Shown here: positions 60,572-64,000 of the stretch, piece after piece
Layout: every line of letters begins with the position of its first letter
Position numbering within the stretch: position 1 is the first letter of the stretch
NCBI RefSeq assembly: GCF_000716545.1
Contig: NZ_JNWZ01000011.1
Span: forward strand, 41,991 to 105,990
Reading direction: 5' to 3'
Origin: Kitasatospora phosalacinea
Lineage (GTDB): Bacteria; Actinomycetota; Actinomycetes; Streptomycetales; Streptomycetaceae
Length of the DNA stretch: 64,000 bases
Made by a program: the position numbers and the translations under genes
The notes under the pieces: generated by a model
Database searches by the model: none
What the model was told of the DNA's origin: nothing
The model's input: only the letters and a program-made list of their open reading frames with translations

Positions 60572-61042
60572 TCAGTCGAAGCCGCGGCCGCGCTCGGCGG
60601 ACCGGCTCTCGCCGACCGTCCGGGGCGCCAGCAGGGCGCCGACCAGGCCGATCGGCACGTGGACGAAGAAGATCCAGCGCCGGCCGGGGCCGTCGGTGAG
60701 CACCCCGCCGAGCGTCACCCCGACCACCGCGGCCAGCCCGGACCGCGCCCCCAGGCGCCGAGCGCCTTGTTGCGTTCGGCGCCTTCGGCGAAGTTGCCGC
60801 CGAGCAGGGCGAGCGCAGCGGTGGCGATGAACGCGGCGCCCAGGCCCTGCGCGCCGCGGGGGGCGATCAGTTGCCAGGCGTCCTGGCCGAGGCCCGCGGC
60901 CAGCGAGGCCAGGGCGAACAGGACCAGTCCGAGGTGGACGGGGCGACGTTGACGATCGAGACGTCGAGGAAGGTCGTGAAGCCGGCCAGGCACAGGAAGG
61001 CCAGGATCAGGCCGGGGCGCGCAGCGCGTCTCGCACGGCCAT
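60572..61042 (-). pseudogene. Decayed MFS (DHA2-type) transporter gene
   Basis: Remnant in at least three frames. Start ATG at 61042 (AGGAG upstream) soon hits a stop; a second frame gives 'LILAFLCLAGFTTFLDVSIVNVA' (MFS TM1), a third 'LVLFALASLAAGLGQDAWQLIAPRGAQGLGAAFIATAALALLGGNFAEGAERNKALGAWG' split here by frame changes, and the end gives 'GVLTDGPGRRWIFFVHVPIGLVGALLAPRTV'. The TM2-3 segment between the first two pieces is missing and the C-terminal half of the transporter is absent. Divergent from the HxlR regulator at 61179. Confidence 0.82.
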
Positions 61043-61105
61043 CTCACTCCTGTGAGTCGTTGGTGCGGGGAAGTAGCGGGTGGTGCCGGAACGGAGCCGG
61101 ATCGG

Positions 61106-61122
61106 TAGCTTTTTGAAAGCTA
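61106..61122. promoter_or_regulatory. HxlR operator-like palindrome
   Basis: Perfect TAGCTTT-TTG-AAAGCTA, midway between the decayed MFS gene and the HxlR regulator, 57 bases before the latter's ATG. Confidence 0.65.
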
Positions 61123-61178
61123 ACACCCTGGCTACAGTGAGTACCTTGAAGAAAGTGACGGACGAGAGGGTGTGCACG

Positions 61179-61592
61179 ATGGCAGCGCAGAGCCGATCCA
61201 CGACGGACCCGGCCCCGACCGGGCAGCACGCACCGGGCGGCGGCGGTGCACAGGCATGCCCGATCACGCCGGTGCTCGACATCGTGTTCAGCCGCTGGAC
61301 GACGCCGATCCTGTGGACGCTGAACCGGTTCGGCCGGCAGCGCTTCGTCGAGCTGAACCGCAACGTCGGCGGCATCACCGCGAAGGTGCTCACCCAGCGC
61401 CTGCGCCAGTTGGAGCGCGACGGCCTGGTGGTGCGCACCTACCACCCGGAGGTGCCGCCCCGGGTCGAGTACGAGATCAGCGAACTCGGCCTCAGCCTGG
61501 CCCCGCTGTTCGCGGCGCTCACCGACTGGTCGGCCGAGCACCTGCCCGAGGTCGAGCGCGCCCGCACCGCCTTCGACGGGACCGGCGCCTGA
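61179..61592 (+). CDS. HxlR-family transcriptional regulator
   Basis: 137-aa winged-helix regulator. Signature N-terminal 'CPITPVLDIVFSRWTTPILWTLNRFGRQRFVELNRNVGGITAKVLTQRLRQLERDGLVVR' (residues ~26-85), with the conserved Cys that in many HxlR proteins senses redox or electrophiles. ATG at 61179 with GAGAGG nine bases upstream. Its likely target, the divergent MFS gene, is dead, so it may have become an orphan. Confidence 0.9.
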   Translation: MAAQSRSTTDPAPTGQHAPGGGGAQACPITPVLDIVFSRWTTPILWTLNRFGRQRFVELNRNVGGITAKVLTQRLRQLERDGLVVRTYHPEVPPRVEYEISELGLSLAPLFAALTDWSAEHLPEVERARTAFDGTGA

Positions 61593-61619
61593 CCCGCCCG
61601 GGGAGGGCCGCCCGCCCGG

Positions 61620-61904
61620 TCCTCGTCCACGGCCCGCCGCGGATCGACACCGGCGCCCGGCTCGCCACCTTGCACGGCCCCCGGTCGGCCCCACCCGCAG
61701 GGAGTTCGACCTGCTCCACCTGCTCGCCGCCCACCCGGCACCGTGCTCCCCCGCCGCCAGATCACGGCCCGCGTCCGGGCCGACACCCGGTCACCCCGCA
61801 GCCGCGCCGTCGACACCCGCGTCAGCACCCTGCGCGCCAAACTCGGCCCCGACTGGATCGTCACCGTCCGCGGCATCGGCTGCCGCTTCGGCCACCCGGG
61901 CTGA
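61620..61904 (+). pseudogene. OmpR-type DNA-binding domain remnant
   Basis: Remnant of a response-regulator winged helix: 'RIDTGARLATLHG' then 'TRREFDLLHLLAAHP' in one frame, a one-base loss near 61737, then 'TVLPRRQITARV...SRAVDTRVSTLRAKLG.DWIVTVRGIGCRFGHPG' in another, ending at TGA 61902-61904. No receiver domain or start codon found. Confidence 0.75.
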
Positions 61905-62038
61905 CCTCGGCCCGCCCTCCGCACCGGGGCGGTGTTCGATCACCCGGCCCGGGGCATGCTGCGGCTGGACGCGGTCGGTGACCGTCCGCCGCCCGTGCCG
62001 CCGTCCGGCGCGGCGATGAACACTTCGGAGAGGAAACC

Positions 62039-62890
62039 GTGAACCAGACCTTCGCCCTCGGTGGCGACCTGACCGTCCGCCGCCTGGGCTTCGGCGCGAT
62101 GCGGCTGACCGGGCCCGGCGTGTGGGGGCCGCCCGCCGACGTCCCGGCCGCGCTCGACCTGGCCAGGCTCGCCGTCGAACTCGGCACCACCTTCATCGAC
62201 ACCGCCGACTCCTACGGCCCGGGCACCAGCGAGGAGTTGCTCGCCGAGGCCCTGCACCCCTACCCGGCGGGCCTGGTCATCGGCACCAAGGCGGGCCAGT
62301 CCCGGCCCTCGCGCGACGAGTGGGTGCCGCTGGGCCGGCCCGAGTACCTGCGCCAGCAGGCCGAACTGAGCCTGCGCCGGCTGCGGTTGGAACGCCTCGA
62401 CCTGTTCCAGCTGCACCGGATCGACCCCGGGGTGCCGGCCGCCGAACAGTTCGGCGCGCTCGCGCAGCTGCAGAAGGAGGGGAAGATCCGGCACATCGGC
62501 CTGTCCCAGGTCAGCGTGGCCGAACTGACCGCAGCCCGGGCCGAGATCGATGTGGTCAGCGTCCAGAACCGCTACAGCCTCACCGACCGCGCCGACGAGG
62601 ACGTGCTGGAGTACTGCGAGCGCGAGGGCATCGCCTTCATCCCGTGGCTGCCCATCGCGAGCGGCGAACACTCCCAGCAGGACCGGGGCGCGCTGGCCGA
62701 GGTCGCCGCCGAACTCGGCGCGAGCACCACCCAGGTCTCGCTGGCCTGGCTGCTGCACCGCTCCCCGGTGGTCCTGCCGATCCCCGGCACCAGCTCGGCC
62801 GCCCACCTGCGGGAGAACACCGCAGCCGCCGATCTCCAACTGACGGCCGAACAGTTCACCCGCCTCGACACCGCCCACCCGGCCCCCTGA
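62039..62890 (+). CDS. Aldo/keto reductase
   Basis: 283-aa AKR with the TIM-barrel catalytic set: Asp in 'FIDTADSYG', Tyr in the same motif, Lys in 'VIGTKAGQ', and His in 'LFQLHRIDP'. The NADPH site is 'LPIPGTSSAAHLREN'. GTG at 62039 with GAGGAAA upstream. Intact, unlike its left neighbours. Substrate unknown. Confidence 0.92.
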   Translation: MNQTFALGGDLTVRRLGFGAMRLTGPGVWGPPADVPAALDLARLAVELGTTFIDTADSYGPGTSEELLAEALHPYPAGLVIGTKAGQSRPSRDEWVPLGRPEYLRQQAELSLRRLRLERLDLFQLHRIDPGVPAAEQFGALAQLQKEGKIRHIGLSQVSVAELTAARAEIDVVSVQNRYSLTDRADEDVLEYCEREGIAFIPWLPIASGEHSQQDRGALAEVAAELGASTTQVSLAWLLHRSPVVLPIPGTSSAAHLRENTAAADLQLTAEQFTRLDTAHPAP

Positions 62891-63079
62891 CCCACCACAC
62901 CCCCGGGGCCCCCACAACCCCGACCGGCGACAACCCCACGAACCGAAACTCCGGCATCACGACGCCCCCTGCCACCGCCCTCCGCCCACCCCCACCATCG
63001 ACCGCACCCGGGGCCGGGGCCGGGGCAATGACAGAGGGCCTGGGGCCTTCGCCCGTGAAGGTGGACACGCGGTCATTTG

Positions 63080-63973
63080 TCACGCGGCGAGCGTGAGCTT
63101 AGCGGTGTGGTGTCGGCGTTCGTATTCGTTGGGGCTGAGGTGGCCGTTGGCGGAGTGGCGGCGGCGGGTGTTGTAACGGGTGAGCCAGGCGAAGACGGTC
63201 CTCCTGCAGGTGGCGGGGTCGCCGAAGTTGTGGGCGCCCTGGAGCGTCTCGCGTTTGAGGGAGGCGTGAAAGCTCTCGCAGGCCGCGTTGTCCGCGCTGC
63301 TGCCGACCGCGCCCATCGACTGGATGACGCCCATGTCCGAGCACAGGCCGGCGAAGGCCCTGGACGCGTATTGCGACCCGTGATCGGTGTGGAACACCGC
63401 CCTGTCCAGACCGCCGCGGGTCGCGGCGGCCATCCGCAGTGCGTCGGCGACCAGGCCGGTTTGCATGTGATCGGCGATGGACCAGCCCACGACCTTGCGG
63501 CTGAAGCAGTCCAGCACGGTGGCCAGATAGAGGAACTCCCCGTCCGCCAGCGGCAGATACGTGATGTCGCCCATGTACTTGCGTCCCGGTTCGGTGGCGG
63601 TGAAGTCCCGCTGGAACAGGTCCGGGACCAGTTGCGTGGCCGGGTCCGCGACGGTGGTGCGGACCCTTCTTCGCAGGCGGACGCCGGCGATGTTGTGCGT
63701 GCGTATCAGCCGGGCGACCCGCTTGTGGTTGATCCTGGCTCCGGTCTCTCGCAATTCCGCGGTCACCCTCGGCGAGCCGTAGGTCCCGCCGGAGACGGCG
63801 TGGATCCGGCGGATCTGTTCGGTCAGGACCTGGTCCTCGCGTCGGCGGACGGCCCTGGCGTCGGCCCCGCCGAGCCACTTGTAGTAGCTGGACCGGTTGA
63901 GGTCCAGGACCTGGCACAGCCGCTTCACCTCGTAGGCGTCCCGGTGGTCGTGGACGAACTGGAAGCGGCTCAC
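63080..63973 (-). CDS. IS3-family transposase, orfB (DDE integrase)
   Basis: 297-aa rve-type transposase. HTH_21 region at the N-terminus ('LNRSSYYKWLGG', 'GGTYGSPRVTAELRE'), then the DDE core: Asp in 'YMGDITYLPL', Asp in 'VFHTDHGSQYASR', Glu in 'DNAACESFHASLKRE'. GTG at 63973 overlaps the TGA of orfA by GTGA, the usual IS3 coupling. Full-length and intact, so potentially active if orfA is whole. Confidence 0.95.
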   Translation of the reverse strand: MSRFQFVHDHRDAYEVKRLCQVLDLNRSSYYKWLGGADARAVRRREDQVLTEQIRRIHAVSGGTYGSPRVTAELRETGARINHKRVARLIRTHNIAGVRLRRRVRTTVADPATQLVPDLFQRDFTATEPGRKYMGDITYLPLADGEFLYLATVLDCFSRKVVGWSIADHMQTGLVADALRMAAATRGGLDRAVFHTDHGSQYASRAFAGLCSDMGVIQSMGAVGSSADNAACESFHASLKRETLQGAHNFGDPATCRRTVFAWLTRYNTRRRHSANGHLSPNEYERRHHTAKLTLAA

Positions 63974-64000
63974 CAGTTCGTCTCGCCGGCGAAATACTTG
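63970..64000 (-). CDS. IS3-family transposase, orfA (partial)
   Basis: Only the last ten codons are in the window ('KYFAGETNW' and stop), ending in the GTGA overlap with orfB. Product inferred from position. Confidence 0.7.
   Translation of the reverse strand, partial: KYFAGETNW

Larger units (their letters stand above)
63080..64000 (-). mobile_element. IS3-family insertion sequence, cut by window edge
   Basis: Left edge taken at the stop of orfB; the terminal inverted repeat probably lies a little further left (about 63050-63080, where TGGACAC occurs) but was not fixed. The other end and most of orfA are outside the window. Confidence 0.8.

Overview
The window is very GC-rich actinobacterial DNA, most probably from the family Streptomycetaceae (Streptomyces or Kitasatospora; the genus cannot be fixed from the sequence). 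The signs are strong G/C bias at third codon positions, many GTG and TTG starts, GTGA/ATGA stop-start overlaps, a DmdR1/IdeR-type iron box, a Streptomyces-type nickel (Nur) box before an iron superoxide dismutase, an ECF41 sigma factor and a MatB-like deacetylase/glycosyltransferase. It looks like chromosomal accessory or arm DNA: mostly short transcription units, many one-component regulators next to their targets, no rRNA or tRNA, and an IS3-family element at the right edge.

Layout. 0-5.5 kb: leftward SNF2 ATPase (runs off the edge), metallopeptidase/VWA protein and MoxR ATPase. 5.6-13 kb: YceI protein under a strong palindrome, LysR/MFS pair, GNAT, TetR, orphan sigma factor, SRPBCC protein, alpha/beta hydrolase, small membrane protein. 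13-19 kb: duplicated WPGW protein, Eis-like acetyltransferase, two divergent secreted B-lectins with mirror-image promoters, NlpC/P60 hydrolase. 19-28 kb: membrane protein, ThrE exporter, CDF metal exporter, an HSP90-TPR operon and a tiny secreted peptide. 28-36 kb: acyl-CoA dehydrogenase, cupin, TetR/DHA2 efflux pair, two DUF202 proteins, TatA, a membrane protein coupled to a potassium channel, RidA. 36-43 kb: a Ser/Thr kinase and a leftward locus for surface polysaccharide (ECF sigma, probable anti-sigma, five-hairpin repeat array, small membrane protein, MatB-like synthase, 53-aa membrane peptide). 43-49 kb: DUF4304, phosphatase, methyltransferase, Nudix and a flippase-like protein with a degenerate kinase domain. 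49-54.7 kb: ferric-siderophore ABC transporter divergent from its binding lipoprotein and siderophore-interacting reductase, sharing one iron box; then Nur-boxed superoxide dismutase. 54.7-59.7 kb: DHA2 efflux pump, divergent ArsR-like regulator coupled to ECF41 sigma and SDR genes. 59.9-64 kb: a decaying stretch (three pseudogenes, one intact HxlR regulator, an aldo/keto reductase) ending in IS3.

The genes do not form one pathway. The recurring themes are the cell envelope (lectins, NlpC/P60, MatB-like polymer, TatA, flippase), metal balance (iron box, Nur box, CDF exporter) and regulator-pump pairs with visible palindromic operators. The least explained structures are the five-hairpin array at 40.7-40.95 kb, the mirrored lectin promoters at 16.4-16.6 kb, the HSP90-TPR pair and the pseudokinase-flippase fusion. 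Most long open frames opposite these genes are codon-bias shadows and were left out. Start sites were chosen from ribosome-binding sites, family length and overlaps; uncertain ones are stated.
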